Numbered from the stretch's first letter, positions 17,320 through 27,607 are shown. The stretch: 64,000 nucleotides of DNA from Microbulbifer taiwanensis (GCF_014904815.1 NZ_JACZFR010000028.1:124001-188000); one strand, 5' to 3'. Numbers and translations are program-made. The notes: generated by a model from the sequence alone, not told the origin.

Positions 17320-18225
17320 TTATTTTCCCAAGCCGCCCAACGGCAGCGGTACCAGCAGTGGCCCCGGCTCCACTTGCGGCAGCTGGAATTCCTCCGGGTA
17401 TTGCACGTCCACCAGATAAAGACCGAAGGGCGGCGCGGTGACACCGCCGGCGCTCCTGTCGCGGGCACCCAGCACCTGCCCCACCCACTCCGGTGGGCGC
17501 TCGCCGCGCCCCACCGCCATCAGCACGCCGGTGATGTTGCGCACCATATGGTGCAGGAAGGCGTTGGCACTGACCTCCAGTACGATCAGCTGCCCCACCG
17601 GCGCCAGATCCAGCCGGGAAATCTCGCGCACCGGGCTCTTTGCCTGGCACTGGGTGGCGCGGAAGCTGGTGAAGTCATGGCGGCCCAACAGGTATTTTGC
17701 CCCGGCCCGCATGGCCACCAGATCCAGCGGGTGCTGGGTCCATGTCACCTCCCCCGCCACATGGGCCGAGCGGGTGGGCGCGCTGTGAATCAGGTAGCGG
17801 TAGCTGCGCGCACGCGCGGAGAAGCGCGCGTGGAACTGCGCCGGCATCTCGCGCGCCCAGCGCACGCGCACCGCGTCCGGCAATTGGGTATTCACGCCCT
17901 GCACCCAGGCCCGCAGCGGCCGCTCGGCGGCAGTATCGAAATGGATCACCTGGCCGGTGGCGTGTACACCGGCATCGGTACGACCGGCGCAGACCAGGGT
18001 CACCGGCTCGGCGGCGATGCTGGATAACGCCTGTTCCAGATAGGCCTGCACCGTCTGAGCGGCGGACTTCTGCTTCTGGAAACCGTGCAGGCGGGCGCCG
18101 CAGTATTCGACACCCAGGGCGATACGGCGCAGGCCTGCTGGCAACTGCTCGCCGGGGGGGACTTCGCCGTTGGGTTTGTAAGTGTAATGCGGAGTGCGGA
18201 GTGCAGAGTGCGAAATGTCTGACAC
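17320..18225 (-). CDS. truA: tRNA pseudouridine(38-40) synthase
   Basis: A 301-residue enzyme that makes pseudouridine in the anticodon arm (positions 38-40) of tRNAs. The catalytic Asp84 is in CAGRTDAGVHATGQV. The core starts at about residue 31 (GLRRIALGVEYCGARLHGFQ), so the first 30 residues are an extension. Part of it (SHSALRTPHY) is encoded by a short repeat of TCCGCA/TCTGCA units that reappears inverted on the other side of the fimV-truA spacer. A TTG at codon 28 is an alternative start. It lies between fimV and trpF as in Pseudomonas. Confidence 0.93.
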   Translation of the reverse strand: MSDISHSALRTPHYTYKPNGEVPPGEQLPAGLRRIALGVEYCGARLHGFQKQKSAAQTVQAYLEQALSSIAAEPVTLVCAGRTDAGVHATGQVIHFDTAAERPLRAWVQGVNTQLPDAVRVRWAREMPAQFHARFSARARSYRYLIHSAPTRSAHVAGEVTWTQHPLDLVAMRAGAKYLLGRHDFTSFRATQCQAKSPVREISRLDLAPVGQLIVLEVSANAFLHHMVRNITGVLMAVGRGERPPEWVGQVLGARDRSAGGVTAPPFGLYLVDVQYPEEFQLPQVEPGPLLVPLPLGGLGK

Positions 18226-18347
18226 GATATTTTACTGTGGTTGCTTTAGCTTAATCCGGCGCGACGAATACAGATTTTAGCGCGGAGGGGAAGATCCCAC
18301 TCCGCGCCAGTATTCCGCATTCCGCATTCATCATTCCGCATTAAATA
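18187..18347. repeat. Inverted TCCGCATT-type repeat tracts at the fimV/truA junction
   Basis: Units reading ATGCGGAGTGCGGAGTGC at about 18187-18212 are mirrored by ATTCCGCATTCCGCATT at about 18312-18328 and ATTCCGCATT at 18332-18341. The left tract codes for part of the TruA N-terminus; the right one runs into the last bases of fimV. Together they could form a long hairpin spanning the spacer. Confidence 0.6.
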
Positions 18348-21300
18348 CGTTCAAGCATCTCCTCAGCGCGGGCCTTGTGCTCGCCGGCACCCTCCTGGAC
18401 CACCTCGTTGAGGATGTCCTTGGCACCGTCCTTGTCACCCATATCCAGGTAGGCCTGGGCCAGCTCCAGCTTGGTGCTGACTTCGTCACTGCCCTCGAGG
18501 AGGTTCAGCTCGGAATCCAGGTCGCTCTCCAGATTGAAACCCAGGTCGCCGAACTCCGCCTCGCCCTGCTGCCCGGCGGCGGGCTGGTCCGCCTCAACCG
18601 CTACCTGCCGGGTTGCCTGTTCAGCCTTCTCTGCCACCGCAACATCGGTGTCCAGCGACAGCTCCTCTTCGGAGGACAGGCCGCCGGCGATATCGTCCAG
18701 GTCGATGGAATCGAGGTCCAGGCCACCGTCCAGCTCGCCGCCGAATGAATCCAGCTCGTCGTCGGAAATATCGTCCAGGGATAACTCCAGCGTATCATCG
18801 CCAGACTCGGGCTCAGCTGTCGCGGCAACCTCTTCACTATCGAGCCGCAGTTCGCCCTCGCCCTCCACCGGCGACAGGTCCAGATCGAACTCCAGGCCGC
18901 CGCTCTCTTCCAGACTCTCAGACCCGGTATTCTCGACCTCTACGCCACTCAGCTCGGCGGACTCCAGTTCGACACTCCCGGCTTCGGCATTGTCTGCCTC
19001 GGCGTCGGCCAGCTGCGGCGCTTCGTATTCGATCGGGCCCAGATCGCCCTTCGTCTCATCGCCTTCACCCAGGCCATCGTCCGAACCCAGATCCAGATCG
19101 CCGAGATCCAGATCGCCGGACATCAGGTCGTCGAGGTTGAACTCCTCCTCGGCGCTTTCATTGGCATTCTCATGACCACTATCCTGCGTGGCGCCCTGCT
19201 CAGCCGCTGCCCCGCTGTCAAAGTCGCTATCCAGGTCCAGATCCAGCGAGAAATCATCGTCCGACGCGCTCGCGGCGCTGCCGCTGTCATCGGACAGATC
19301 CATGGTCAGGTCGTCCAGCAGCGAGGTGTCGCTATCGAATTCGTCGCCGAAACCACTGTCGCTCTCAATCTCGGAGCTGGGCATCTCGCTGGAGAAGTCG
19401 TCCTCGAAGGATGCGCTGATATCGTCCAGCTGCGTGGCCTCCAGGGACTCGCTGGTGAAATCCATCGCCGGCGCCTCAAAAGGCGGCGCGCCGGAGATAC
19501 TCTCGCGCAGGCGCGCGGCGCGATCCGCCGCCGGGCCATCGCTGACACTGAGCAGCTGGCGATAGTGATCGTCAAACTTGTCCGCGCTCTGCTGGTGGGC
19601 ATAGACCTCCAGCAGCATCAGGCGCGCATCGACATTCTGCCCGTCCTGCTGCAGCCCCTGCAGCAGCTTGCCTTCGGCCTCGTCGTATTGGCCCAGGGAC
19701 AGGTGGATTTCCGCTTCCGAAATCGGGTCATCGGTACCCACATCGTCGAGCTGGCCGAGATCGAAGCCTTCGTCGGCCTCCATGCTTTCCAGCGCGGCCA
19801 GGTCTTCATCCGGCTCGCCCACTTCCGGCGCTTCGGCCAGGGCGCGTTCGGCAGCCATCTCCCGCTCAACCTGCAGCATGGCCTCCTCTTCTTCCTTGCG
19901 GCGACGCCAGGTGAAGAATCCAAACAGGCCCACCAGCAGTGCACCGGCACCGATAGCAATCAGCTGGATATTTTCCATCAGCTGATCGACCAGGCTCGGC
20001 TCGGCCTGGGTTTGCACCGCGACCACGCGATTGCGGCGGTCTTCTTCCGCCGCCCCGGGCTCCTGCGCCGCAGCCGGTTCTTCGGCAACTTCAGCGGCCG
20101 GCTCTTCTGCCGCAGCCTCTTCCGCGACCTCTGCAGATTCACCGACTGCAACCGGATTGGCCGACGGTTCCGACTGTGCGGCGGCATCCTGAACTGCGCG
20201 CATCTCCTCGTTGGAGACCTCCACCAGGCGCTCCATGGTGTCGATCTGCTCGTCCAGCTCGGAAATGCGCTCCTGCAACTCTTCGTTCTCGAGGCGCGAC
20301 TTGTCCAGCTCTTCCTCTGTCACTGCGAGTTCGCCGGACAGCGCCTCGCTGTCCTCGGCACCGCTGCCGGAACCGGACATGACGGATTCGTTGTCGCCGG
20401 GCGCTGCGAGGCTCACACGGCCCTCGACGGTTTCACCGGCGGCGCTGTCGTCGGCAACCGCGCGCGCATCCAGCGGCGCCTCAGTGGTGACGTCGTCACC
20501 AATGCGCTGGCGCCAGGAGTCGTTCTGTACGGCCACCTCGGAAATGGCGTCGCGCAGACTCAGCGTGCGGATATCCTCTGCATTCGGCAGGCGCAGTACC
20601 GTACCTTTCTTGAGCAGATTGATATTGTTGTCGATAAAGGCCTCGGGGTTGAGGCGCTGGATGGCCAGCATGGTCTGCTGCACAGAGTACTCGCGGCCTA
20701 CGCGGTTTTTCAGCGCTATTTCCCACAGGGTATCGCTGGCGGATACCGGACCGTAGACCTGGCTACCACTGGCGGTATCGGATGCTGCAGCGGCGGGCCG
20801 GGATTCACGACTGAACTGCACAGACTCCTCGACAGCCTGCGGTGCCCGCTGCTGCTCCTGAGCTTCCGCTGCCGCGGGCTGTGACTCGACCGCCGATGCC
20901 GGCTCTGCCGGTCGCTGAACCGGCCTCTGCACCGGGGCGTCGCGGCGAACCTGTTGGCGCTCGCGCTCGGCGGCACGCACAGGTTGCTGTGCCGTGCTGG
21001 TGGAGAAGGCGGGCAGGTCCATCAACAGGGTGTATTCCCGCAGCAGGCGGCCGCTGGGCCAGCGGGTTTCCACGAGGAAATTCAAAAAGGGTTCGCGAAT
21101 CGGCTCGCGGCTGGAGACACGTACCACCGGCTGGCCGCCGGAATAGTCCACATCGAATCGCAACTCGGTGAGCAGGTAGGAGCGGTCGACTCCGGCCCGC
21201 TCGAAATCTTCGGGGCCGGCGAGACGCACCCTGATCTCGTTATCTTCGAGGCCGCGCGTTTGCAGCAGACCGATTTCCGCATTGAGAGGCTGGTTGAGGG

Positions 21301-21400
21301 TGGAGTTCAGTTTGATCTCACCCAGCCCGAGCGCCAGAGCCGCGTTGCCACCCAGTGCGCTGACCAGACCTACCGCTAGTGCCAGCTTTCGCACACGCAT
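18341..21400 (-). CDS. fimV: FimV/HubP family polar hub protein
   Basis: A 1019-residue protein that in Pseudomonas and Vibrio organises the cell pole for type IV pili, chemotaxis and chromosome proteins. In order it has an N-terminal signal (about 1-24), a FimV N-terminal domain (LGLGEIKLNSTLNQPLNAEI onward), a LysM-like peptidoglycan domain (about 215-272), a coiled coil (about 355-408) and a transmembrane helix (about 480-497). A long acidic cytoplasmic region full of Asp, Glu and Ser follows, and then the C-terminal FimV TPR-like domain (about 970-1019, STKLELAQAYLDMGDKDGAK). All hallmark parts are present. It lies between usg and truA, the conserved position. Confidence 0.95.
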   Translation of the reverse strand: MRVRKLALAVGLVSALGGNAALALGLGEIKLNSTLNQPLNAEIGLLQTRGLEDNEIRVRLAGPEDFERAGVDRSYLLTELRFDVDYSGGQPVVRVSSREPIREPFLNFLVETRWPSGRLLREYTLLMDLPAFSTSTAQQPVRAAERERQQVRRDAPVQRPVQRPAEPASAVESQPAAAEAQEQQRAPQAVEESVQFSRESRPAAAASDTASGSQVYGPVSASDTLWEIALKNRVGREYSVQQTMLAIQRLNPEAFIDNNINLLKKGTVLRLPNAEDIRTLSLRDAISEVAVQNDSWRQRIGDDVTTEAPLDARAVADDSAAGETVEGRVSLAAPGDNESVMSGSGSGAEDSEALSGELAVTEEELDKSRLENEELQERISELDEQIDTMERLVEVSNEEMRAVQDAAAQSEPSANPVAVGESAEVAEEAAAEEPAAEVAEEPAAAQEPGAAEEDRRNRVVAVQTQAEPSLVDQLMENIQLIAIGAGALLVGLFGFFTWRRRKEEEEAMLQVEREMAAERALAEAPEVGEPDEDLAALESMEADEGFDLGQLDDVGTDDPISEAEIHLSLGQYDEAEGKLLQGLQQDGQNVDARLMLLEVYAHQQSADKFDDHYRQLLSVSDGPAADRAARLRESISGAPPFEAPAMDFTSESLEATQLDDISASFEDDFSSEMPSSEIESDSGFGDEFDSDTSLLDDLTMDLSDDSGSAASASDDDFSLDLDLDSDFDSGAAAEQGATQDSGHENANESAEEEFNLDDLMSGDLDLGDLDLGSDDGLGEGDETKGDLGPIEYEAPQLADAEADNAEAGSVELESAELSGVEVENTGSESLEESGGLEFDLDLSPVEGEGELRLDSEEVAATAEPESGDDTLELSLDDISDDELDSFGGELDGGLDLDSIDLDDIAGGLSSEEELSLDTDVAVAEKAEQATRQVAVEADQPAAGQQGEAEFGDLGFNLESDLDSELNLLEGSDEVSTKLELAQAYLDMGDKDGAKDILNEVVQEGAGEHKARAEEMLERI

Positions 21401-21616
21401 ATCCGATTCCCTTTATTGTTAGAATCACCGGGTTTCCGCAAAGCGCGTCTTTTGTTTTCGAAGCGCACTTCCGGAATCCCCCATCACTGTACAGTAAACG
21501 TTCAAGCAAGCGACTGCCGCAATGGCAGCCTTTTCAACCCTGGCGAAAAATTCGCCACCCCCAAGCCGAACGGAAGTTAAGAATACACCTTCACTGTGGC
21601 GGCTAAGTATTAATTA

Positions 21617-22612
21617 TCAATAGTTTTTTAGCAACAAGTGCACAATCTGTACGCAGTTCATCGCCAGATCTTTACGCAGATTGTCCGACACTGCACAAAA
21701 ATTAAACTGCCGCGCATTGAGCAGGCTCTGTCGCAATCTGCCAATCAGTGTCGTGTCGCCGCCGACCGCCTCTTCCGATGATGGCCGCTCGACCAATTGC
21801 AGGCGGGCACCGTTACCAAGCAGGGCGCGCACTTTTTCCAGACCCACCTCTTCATCCAGCGTCACGCGCAGGTTGGCCAGCTGGCCATGAAAGACGGAGG
21901 CGGTGTTGATACAGGCATCCACCGCCACGCCTTCGCCGATCAGGCGGCGCAGGTCGTGTACCAGCGCCAGCTCGCTCATATTGTGACCGCTGGCCAGCAG
22001 CGCCTCGCTGGAACTCAACAGGTTGAACGCGAGTCGGTGGCCGATGGCCGGATCGATTTCCGCATCCTGGCCGCTGAACATGCGCGCCGTCTGCGCAGCC
22101 ATGGCATCCACCGCCGCCTTGCCCAGAGCCGATACCGGCTGGCTCAACTGCACTTCCACCGCCTGCAGGCTCTCACCCAGGGGCGCCAGCGCCTCGACCA
22201 CCATGGCGGCACCTTCGCTCGGCAGTGCCAGTACGCGGCGCTCCGCATTCGCAATTTCGCCGCTGTTCAACAACGGGTGTATAACGGAGACACTCTCGTC
22301 GCCGCGGGTATTGCCGGCGACGTCCAGCACCCAGGCACCGGCCGTCTCTGCGGCGGCCAGGGCTGCCTGCGCCGCCTCGCCGCTTTTCAGCAGCACCACT
22401 ACCTGCTCCGGGGCGAAGGTGAACTTCTCCAGCTCCCCCACCGGGATATTACGCTTGGCAAACACCTGCGGATCCACCTCGCTGTCCTCGACTTCCAGCA
22501 GGCGCAGCTGGTCTGCGGCGACGGTTCCGCGCTCCTCGAGGACTTCCAACAGGGGGACAAAGGCGGCGTTATCGACACCGATAATAACCAGTTCGCGGGG
22601 AGCTTCCGACAT
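21617..22612 (-). CDS. usg: Usg-like aspartate-semialdehyde dehydrogenase paralogue, catalytic Cys missing
   Basis: A 331-residue protein with the fold pattern of aspartate-semialdehyde dehydrogenase (NAD-binding N-terminus, then the dimerisation domain). Where Asd enzymes have the nucleophilic cysteine, this one reads LALPSEGAAM, so Asd activity is not expected. Such USG-1 proteins are conserved beside asd, fimV and truA in gammaproteobacteria and their role is unknown. A terminator separates it from the real asd upstream. It reads into fimV after 216 bases. Confidence 0.85.
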   Translation of the reverse strand: MSEAPRELVIIGVDNAAFVPLLEVLEERGTVAADQLRLLEVEDSEVDPQVFAKRNIPVGELEKFTFAPEQVVVLLKSGEAAQAALAAAETAGAWVLDVAGNTRGDESVSVIHPLLNSGEIANAERRVLALPSEGAAMVVEALAPLGESLQAVEVQLSQPVSALGKAAVDAMAAQTARMFSGQDAEIDPAIGHRLAFNLLSSSEALLASGHNMSELALVHDLRRLIGEGVAVDACINTASVFHGQLANLRVTLDEEVGLEKVRALLGNGARLQLVERPSSEEAVGGDTTLIGRLRQSLLNARQFNFCAVSDNLRKDLAMNCVQIVHLLLKNY

Positions 22613-22674
22613 GGTGATTCACTTCTTGGGATGGGGGTACAAAAGAGGGGCGATTATACCCGCGCTGGGAGATC

Positions 22675-22710
22675 AAAAAAGCCGCACCGGAGTATCGGGG
22701 CGGCTTTTTA
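22675..22710 (-). terminator. Rho-independent terminator between asd and usg
   Basis: AAAAAAGCCGC and GCGGCTTTTT pair around a short GC-rich loop. On the minus strand the stem is followed by a run of T, the classical form. It ends asd transcription, so usg-fimV needs its own promoter in the next 60 bases or depends on read-through. Confidence 0.8.
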
Positions 22711-22926
22711 ATGAGAAAAGGATCACAGGCTCAGGTTTCGGGGATCACACTAAGTAAACCTGAGGCGGCTCTGCTGCCAGGGGCTGCTCGCCAGACACAG
22801 GCTAGGCGCCCCCTCTTAATACATCCTTGCAGGCTCTGAATCGGTATCAAGGTCTGGCGAACAGCCCCCGGCATCAGGGCCATCGCATCCCTTTATAGGG
22901 ATTCTTTTCCTAGTTCCGACAAGAAT
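22711..22926. repeat. Family C structured repeat (copy 1), asd/usg spacer
   Basis: At about 22764-22892 lies a unit with arms about 24 bp long (CTGCTGCCAGGGGCTG... and ...AACAGCCCCCGGCATCAG). They enclose a core that includes GGCTAGGCGCCCCC and AGGCTCTGAATCGG. The same core occurs in reverse orientation at about 27608-27755, but with different arm sequences that again pair with each other. The rest of this 216-base stretch shows no gene. Confidence 0.7.
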
Positions 22927-24042
22927 TTACAACTTACCCAGCAGAATCAGCAGCACCCGGCGCAGCGGTTCCGCCGCGCCCCACAGCAACTGGTCGCCGA
23001 CGGTATAGGCGTTGAGGTACTCGGGGCCCATGCTCAGCTTGCGCAGGCGGCCCACCGGGATATCCAGCTTGCCGGTCACCGCGGTCGGAGTCAGCTGCTC
23101 GAGAGTGACCTCTCGCTCGTTGGGTACCACCTTGACCCAGTCGTTGGCGGTGCCAATCAGCTGTTCGATTTCCGCCAGAGGCAGGTCTTTTTTCAGCTTC
23201 ACGGTAAAGGCCTGGCTGTGGCAGCGCATGGCGCCGATGCGCACGCAGGTGCCGTCCACCGGCACGGTGCTCTCGGTACCGAGAATCTTGTTGGCCTCCA
23301 CCTGCGCCTTCCACTCCTCGCGGCTCTGGCCGTTTTCCAGCTGGGTGTCGATCCAGGGCAGCAGGCTTCCGGCCAGGGGCGCACCAAATTCGGCGCTGGG
23401 GAAATCCGCGGAGCGCATGCCGTCGGCCACCTTGCGGTCGATTTCCAGTATGGCACTGGCCGGATCCGCCAGTTCGGCAGCCACGCCATCGCGAATGGCG
23501 CCCATCTGGGAAATCAGTTCGCGCATGTTTTTCGCGCCGGCACCGCTGGCGGCCTGGTAGGTCATCGCGGAAACCCACTCCACCAGGCCGGCCTTGAACA
23601 GGCCGCCCAGGGCCATCAACATCAGGCTGACGGTGCAGTTGCCGCCGATAAAGTTCTTGGTGCCGGCCTCGATACCCTTGTCGATGACATTGCGGTTGAC
23701 CGGGTCCAGCACGATGATGGCATCGTCGTCCATGCGCAGGCTGGAGGCGGCATCGATCCAGTAGCCATTCCAGCCGCTCTCGCGCAGCTTGGGAAATACC
23801 TCTTTCGTGTAGTCGCCACCCTGACAGCTGACAATAGCGTCCAGCTGTGCCAGTGCGTCTATATCGAAGGCGTCACCCAAGGGCGCCACCTCGCGGCCGA
23901 TATCCGGAGCTTTGCCGCCGGCGTTGGAGGTGGAGAAGAAAACCGGTTCGGGGATGTGGGCGAAATCATTTTCTTCCAGCATGCGGCCCATCAGTACCGA
24001 GCCGACCATGCCGCGCCAGCCGATAAAACCTACTTTTTGCAT
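22927..24042 (-). CDS. asd: Aspartate-semialdehyde dehydrogenase
   Basis: A 371-residue enzyme that reduces aspartyl phosphate to the semialdehyde, feeding lysine, diaminopimelate, threonine and methionine synthesis. The N-terminal NADP site is [13 protein letters not shown], the nucleophile is Cys136 in [11 protein letters not shown], and the base His lies in the [11 protein letters not shown] segment. Its length matches the Gram-negative Asd class. It follows leuB, as in Pseudomonas. Confidence 0.97.
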   Translation of the reverse strand: MQKVGFIGWRGMVGSVLMGRMLEENDFAHIPEPVFFSTSNAGGKAPDIGREVAPLGDAFDIDALAQLDAIVSCQGGDYTKEVFPKLRESGWNGYWIDAASSLRMDDDAIIVLDPVNRNVIDKGIEAGTKNFIGGNCTVSLMLMALGGLFKAGLVEWVSAMTYQAASGAGAKNMRELISQMGAIRDGVAAELADPASAILEIDRKVADGMRSADFPSAEFGAPLAGSLLPWIDTQLENGQSREEWKAQVEANKILGTESTVPVDGTCVRIGAMRCHSQAFTVKLKKDLPLAEIEQLIGTANDWVKVVPNEREVTLEQLTPTAVTGKLDIPVGRLRKLSMGPEYLNAYTVGDQLLWGAAEPLRRVLLILLGKL

Positions 24043-24148
24043 TGCAGTATCCTTTAAATTCAGTGGTCATCTGGATTAAGTGCAGCATCCCTGCCGCACG
24101 CCCTGCGGGCCATTCGCTACGCGAATGTTCGCTTCGGCATCCGTGCCT

Positions 24149-24178
24149 CCGCGGTCCGGCCTGCGCCGGAATGACGAA
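24149..24178. repeat. Half copy of family A repeat
   Basis: CCGGCCTGCGCCGGAATGACGA at about 24157-24178 is the right half of the family A unit found complete at five other places. It lies in the leuB-asd spacer. Confidence 0.6.
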
Positions 24179-24198
24179 TTCGGGTACGGATTCGATGA

Positions 24199-25272
24199 CT
24201 AGAAAGCGGCCACCACTGCTGCGCCCATCTCCGCGGTGGATACCTTCTTGCTGCCTTCGGTGTAGATATCCGCGGTGCGCAGTCCCTGATCCAGAACCTT
24301 GCTTACGGCCGCCTCGATCGCATCGGCCGCCTCGCCCATATCCAGCGAGTAACGCAGCATCATCGCGGCGGAAAGAATCGTCGCCAGCGGGTTGGCGATA
24401 CCCTGGCCGGCAATATCCGGCGCCGAGCCGTGGCAGGGCTCGTAGAGACCGAAGCCGGTTTCGTTCAGCGATGCCGACGGCAGCATGCCGATGGAACCGG
24501 TCAGCATGGCGGCGGCGTCGGAGAGAATGTCGCCGAACATATTGCCGGTGACCATCACATCGAACTGCTTGGGCGCACGCACCAGCTGCATGGCCGCGTT
24601 GTCCACGTACATATGCGACAGCTCCACGTCCGGGTACTCCGGGGCCAGCCGGTCCAGCACCTCGCGCCACAGCACGGTGACTTCCAGCACATTGGCCTTG
24701 TCCACGGAGCAGAGTTTGCCGCCCCTCTTTTGCGCGGCCTCAAAGGCGGTGCGCGCGATGCGCTCGATTTCCGACTCGCTATACACGTAGGTGTTGAAGC
24801 CCTGCTTCTCGCCGCTCTCCAGAGTGCGGATACCGCGCGGCTCACCGAAGTAGATGCCTCCGGTCAGTTCGCGCACTATCAGGATATCCAGGCCGGAAAC
24901 CACTTCCGGCTTGAGCGAGGAGGCCTCGGCCAGCTGCGGATAGAGGATCGCCGGGCGCAGGTTGGCGTAGAGACCCAGCTTGCTGCGGATTTTCAGCAGG
25001 CCCTTCTCCGGGCGGATTTCGCGCTCGAGCTGATCCCACTTGGGACCACCGACGGCACCCAGCAGCACCGCATCGCACTGGCCCGCCGCTTCCAGCTGCG
25101 CGTCGGTGAGCGGCTCGCCGTGGGCGTCGATGGAGGCACCACCGATCAGGCCCTGCTCGAAGGAGAGGTCCAGATTGAACTTCCTGTCCGCGGCTTCCAA
25201 TACCGCCACCGCCTGCTCGACGATTTCCGGGCCAATGCCGTCGCCCGGCAGTATCATGATTTTTTTGCTCAC
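24199..25272 (-). CDS. leuB: 3-isopropylmalate dehydrogenase
   Basis: A 357-residue NAD-dependent enzyme of leucine synthesis that oxidises and decarboxylates 3-isopropylmalate. It begins [16 protein letters not shown] and contains the metal-binding [14 protein letters not shown] segment and the NAD-contacting [18 protein letters not shown] chose the GTG at 25272 because AAAGGA lies six bases upstream; the longer frame begins with another GTG at 25296 with no such signal. A complete family A repeat separates it from leuD. Confidence 0.95.
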   Translation of the reverse strand: MSKKIMILPGDGIGPEIVEQAVAVLEAADRKFNLDLSFEQGLIGGASIDAHGEPLTDAQLEAAGQCDAVLLGAVGGPKWDQLEREIRPEKGLLKIRSKLGLYANLRPAILYPQLAEASSLKPEVVSGLDILIVRELTGGIYFGEPRGIRTLESGEKQGFNTYVYSESEIERIARTAFEAAQKRGGKLCSVDKANVLEVTVLWREVLDRLAPEYPDVELSHMYVDNAAMQLVRAPKQFDVMVTGNMFGDILSDAAAMLTGSIGMLPSASLNETGFGLYEPCHGSAPDIAGQGIANPLATILSAAMMLRYSLDMGEAADAIEAAVSKVLDQGLRTADIYTEGSKKVSTAEMGAAVVAAF

Positions 25273-25322
25273 GCCTTTTCCTTTGAATTTGATCACTTGG
25301 TAATTACTCTGATTTCCTCACT

Positions 25323-25391
25323 TCGTCATACCGGCGCAGGCCGGTACCCAGTTTGGTGGCACCTGGATTCCGGCCTGCGCCGGAATGACGA
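25323..25391. repeat. Palindromic repeat, family A (complete copy)
   Basis: TCGTCATACCGGCGCAGGCC at the left and GGCCTGCGCCGGAATGACGA at the right flank a short variable centre with CACCTGGATT. Other complete copies are at 34003-34070, 37327-37395, 44335-44403 and, inverted, 47226-47294. It lies in the leuD-leuB spacer. Confidence 0.85.
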
Positions 25392-25400
25392 GTTACAAGC

Positions 25401-26048
25401 TTATTTGACAGCGTCGAACAGCCACGGCGCCTGCTCGCGACGCTGCGCTTCGTAAGCGCGAATGTCGTCCGCGTCCTCCAGGGTCAGGCCGATATCATCG
25501 AGGCCGTTCAGCAGGCAGTGCTTGCGGAAGGCGTCCACCTCGAAATCGATGCTCTCACCGCCCGGCTTCACAATCTGCTGCTTTTCCAGATCGATGGTCA
25601 GCGCATAACCTTCCTGAGCGTACATCTCGTCGAACAACTGGTTCACTACCGCCTCGTCCAGCACGATCGGCAGCAGGCCGTTCTTGAAGCAGTTGTTGAA
25701 GAAGATATCGGCAAAGCTCGGCGCTATGACCGCGCGGAAGCCGAAATCGTCCAGTGCCCAAGGCGCATGCTCACGGCTGGATCCACAGCCGAAGTTCTCT
25801 CGCGCCAGCAGCACCGAGGCGCCCTGGTAGCGCGGGTAATTCAGTGCGAATTCCGGGTTCAGCGGGCGATTGGAGCAGTCCTGCCCGGGCTGCCCCTCGT
25901 CCAGATAGCGCAATTCGTCGAACAGGTTGGGGCCAAAACCGGTGCGCTTGATGGATTTCAGAAACTGCTTCGGAATAATCAGGTCGGTATCCACATTGGC
26001 GCGATCCATCGGCGCCGCGAGACCCTTGTGTTGGGTAAATGCTTTCAT
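25401..26048 (-). CDS. leuD: 3-isopropylmalate dehydratase small subunit
   Basis: A 215-residue swivelling-domain subunit of isopropylmalate isomerase. The motifs are [17 protein letters not shown] at the N-terminus and [19 protein letters not shown] in the middle, which close the active site over the iron-sulfur cluster held by LeuC. It starts directly after the leuC stop, so the two subunits are made together. Confidence 0.97.
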   Translation of the reverse strand: MKAFTQHKGLAAPMDRANVDTDLIIPKQFLKSIKRTGFGPNLFDELRYLDEGQPGQDCSNRPLNPEFALNYPRYQGASVLLARENFGCGSSREHAPWALDDFGFRAVIAPSFADIFFNNCFKNGLLPIVLDEAVVNQLFDEMYAQEGYALTIDLEKQQIVKPGGESIDFEVDAFRKHCLLNGLDDIGLTLEDADDIRAYEAQRREQAPWLFDAVK

Positions 26049-27488
26049 TTACGCAGTCTCCCGTTGAGAGTCAAATTCACGCACATCGACAAAAGTACCG
26101 GCAATCGCCGCCGCCGCCGCCATGCTCGGGCTCACCAGGTGCGTGCGGCCTCCGTAACCCTGGCGTCCCTCGAAATTGCGGTTGGAAGTGGAAGCGCAGT
26201 GCTCGCCCGCTCCCAGCTTGTCCGCGTTCATCGCCAGACACATGGAGCAGGACGGCTCGCGCCACTCGAAACCCGCCTCGATAAAGATCTCGTGCAACCC
26301 CTCTTTCTCCGCCTGGGCTTTCACAGACTGGGAACCGGGCACTACCAGTACCTGCTTGACGCTGTCGGCTTTACTGCGCCCCCTGGCCACCGCCGCCGCC
26401 GCGCGCAGGTCCTCGATGCGGGAATTGGTGCAGGAACCGATGAATACGCGATCGAGTTTGATATCGGTAATCTTCTGGTCCGCCTTCAGGCCCATATACT
26501 CCAGCGCGCGCTCGATACCCGCGCGCCTGGTCGCGTCGCTTTCATCGGCCGGGTTCGGCACCAGTGCACTGACCGGCGCCACCATCTCCGGGGAAGTGCC
26601 CCAGCTCACCTGCGGCTCGATTTCCTCGCCGCGCAGCTCCACCACTGCGTCGAACACGGCATCGTCGTCGGAGTGCAGGCGGCTCCAGTTCTCGACCGCC
26701 GCCTCCCACTGTGCGCCTTTCGGCGCATAGGGCTTATTTTTCACATAGTCGAGGGTAATCTGGTCTACCGCCACCATACCGGCGCGGGCACCCGCCTCGA
26801 TGGCCATGTTGCACACGGTCATGCGGCCTTCCATCGACAGTTTGCGCATCACCTCACCGCCGAACTCGATCGCATAGCCGGTACCGCCGGCGGTGCCTAT
26901 CTTGCCGATAATCGCCAGCACCACGTCCTTCGCGGTCACACCCGCGCCCAGCTCGCCGTCCACGCGCACCAGCATGTTCTTCATCTTCTTCTGGATCAGG
27001 CACTGGGTGGCCATCACATGCTCCACCTCGGAGGTGCCGATACCATGCGCCAGCGCGCCCAGGGCGCCGTGGGTGGAGGTGTGGGAATCGCCGCAGACCA
27101 CGGTCATGCCCGGCAGGGTGGCGCCTGTTTCCGGACCGATGACATGCACAATGCCCTGCCCCGGCTCATTGATTCCGAACTGCACCACATCGAAATCGCG
27201 GCAGTTCTCATCCAGGGTCTGCACCTGGATACGGGCAATCTCGTCGCGGATACCGGCCACGCCGGCGGCGCGCTCGGCCGCCTCCGAGGGCACATTGTGG
27301 TCCGGCGTCGCCACCAGGGAATCCCCGCGCCACAGCTTGCGACCGGCCAGTCGCAGACCTTCAAACGCCTGCGGGGAGGTCACCTCGTGGATCAGGTGGC
27401 GGTCGATATAGATGAGTGCGGTGCCGTCTTCGCGGCTCTTTACCAGGTGGTCCTGCCAGAGTTTGTCGTAGAGCGTCTGCCCGGCCAT
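26049..27488 (-). CDS. leuC: 3-isopropylmalate dehydratase large subunit
   Basis: A 479-residue aconitase-family subunit that isomerises 2- to 3-isopropylmalate. The 4Fe-4S ligands are Cys353 (FIGSCTNSR), Cys414 and Cys417 (SCSMCLAMN). [12 protein letters not shown] and VVPGSQSVK are standard active-site segments. The start is preceded by GAGGAGAAACGGCC. It heads leuCD(B) and is divergent from a LysR gene that probably regulates it. Confidence 0.97.
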   Translation of the reverse strand: MAGQTLYDKLWQDHLVKSREDGTALIYIDRHLIHEVTSPQAFEGLRLAGRKLWRGDSLVATPDHNVPSEAAERAAGVAGIRDEIARIQVQTLDENCRDFDVVQFGINEPGQGIVHVIGPETGATLPGMTVVCGDSHTSTHGALGALAHGIGTSEVEHVMATQCLIQKKMKNMLVRVDGELGAGVTAKDVVLAIIGKIGTAGGTGYAIEFGGEVMRKLSMEGRMTVCNMAIEAGARAGMVAVDQITLDYVKNKPYAPKGAQWEAAVENWSRLHSDDDAVFDAVVELRGEEIEPQVSWGTSPEMVAPVSALVPNPADESDATRRAGIERALEYMGLKADQKITDIKLDRVFIGSCTNSRIEDLRAAAAVARGRSKADSVKQVLVVPGSQSVKAQAEKEGLHEIFIEAGFEWREPSCSMCLAMNADKLGAGEHCASTSNRNFEGRQGYGGRTHLVSPSMAAAAAIAGTFVDVREFDSQRETA

Positions 27489-27533
27489 GGCCGTTTCTCC
27501 TCGTTTTTGGATTGACGCAGTCTAGACTCGGGC

Positions 27534-27564
27534 ATTGAATAACATCAATTTATATTTATTATAA
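27534..27564. promoter_or_regulatory. Two adjacent dyads, candidate LysR binding region for leuC
   Basis: ATTGAATAACATCAAT (27534-27549) and TTATATTTATTATAA (27550-27564, a T-N11-A dyad) lie side by side in an AT-rich patch 46-76 bases upstream of leuC, where LysR-type activators bind. The surrounding DNA is GC-rich, so the patch stands out. Assignment to the divergent LysR protein is an inference. Confidence 0.5.
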
Positions 27565-27607
27565 GAAGTAGTCTAATTGGGAATACATGACGCATCGGGC
27601 CAAATGC

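Noticed and set aside
25518..27515. A 665-codon plus-strand frame opposite leuC and leuD
   Set aside because: Shadow of two enzymes with all cluster ligands and motifs in place.
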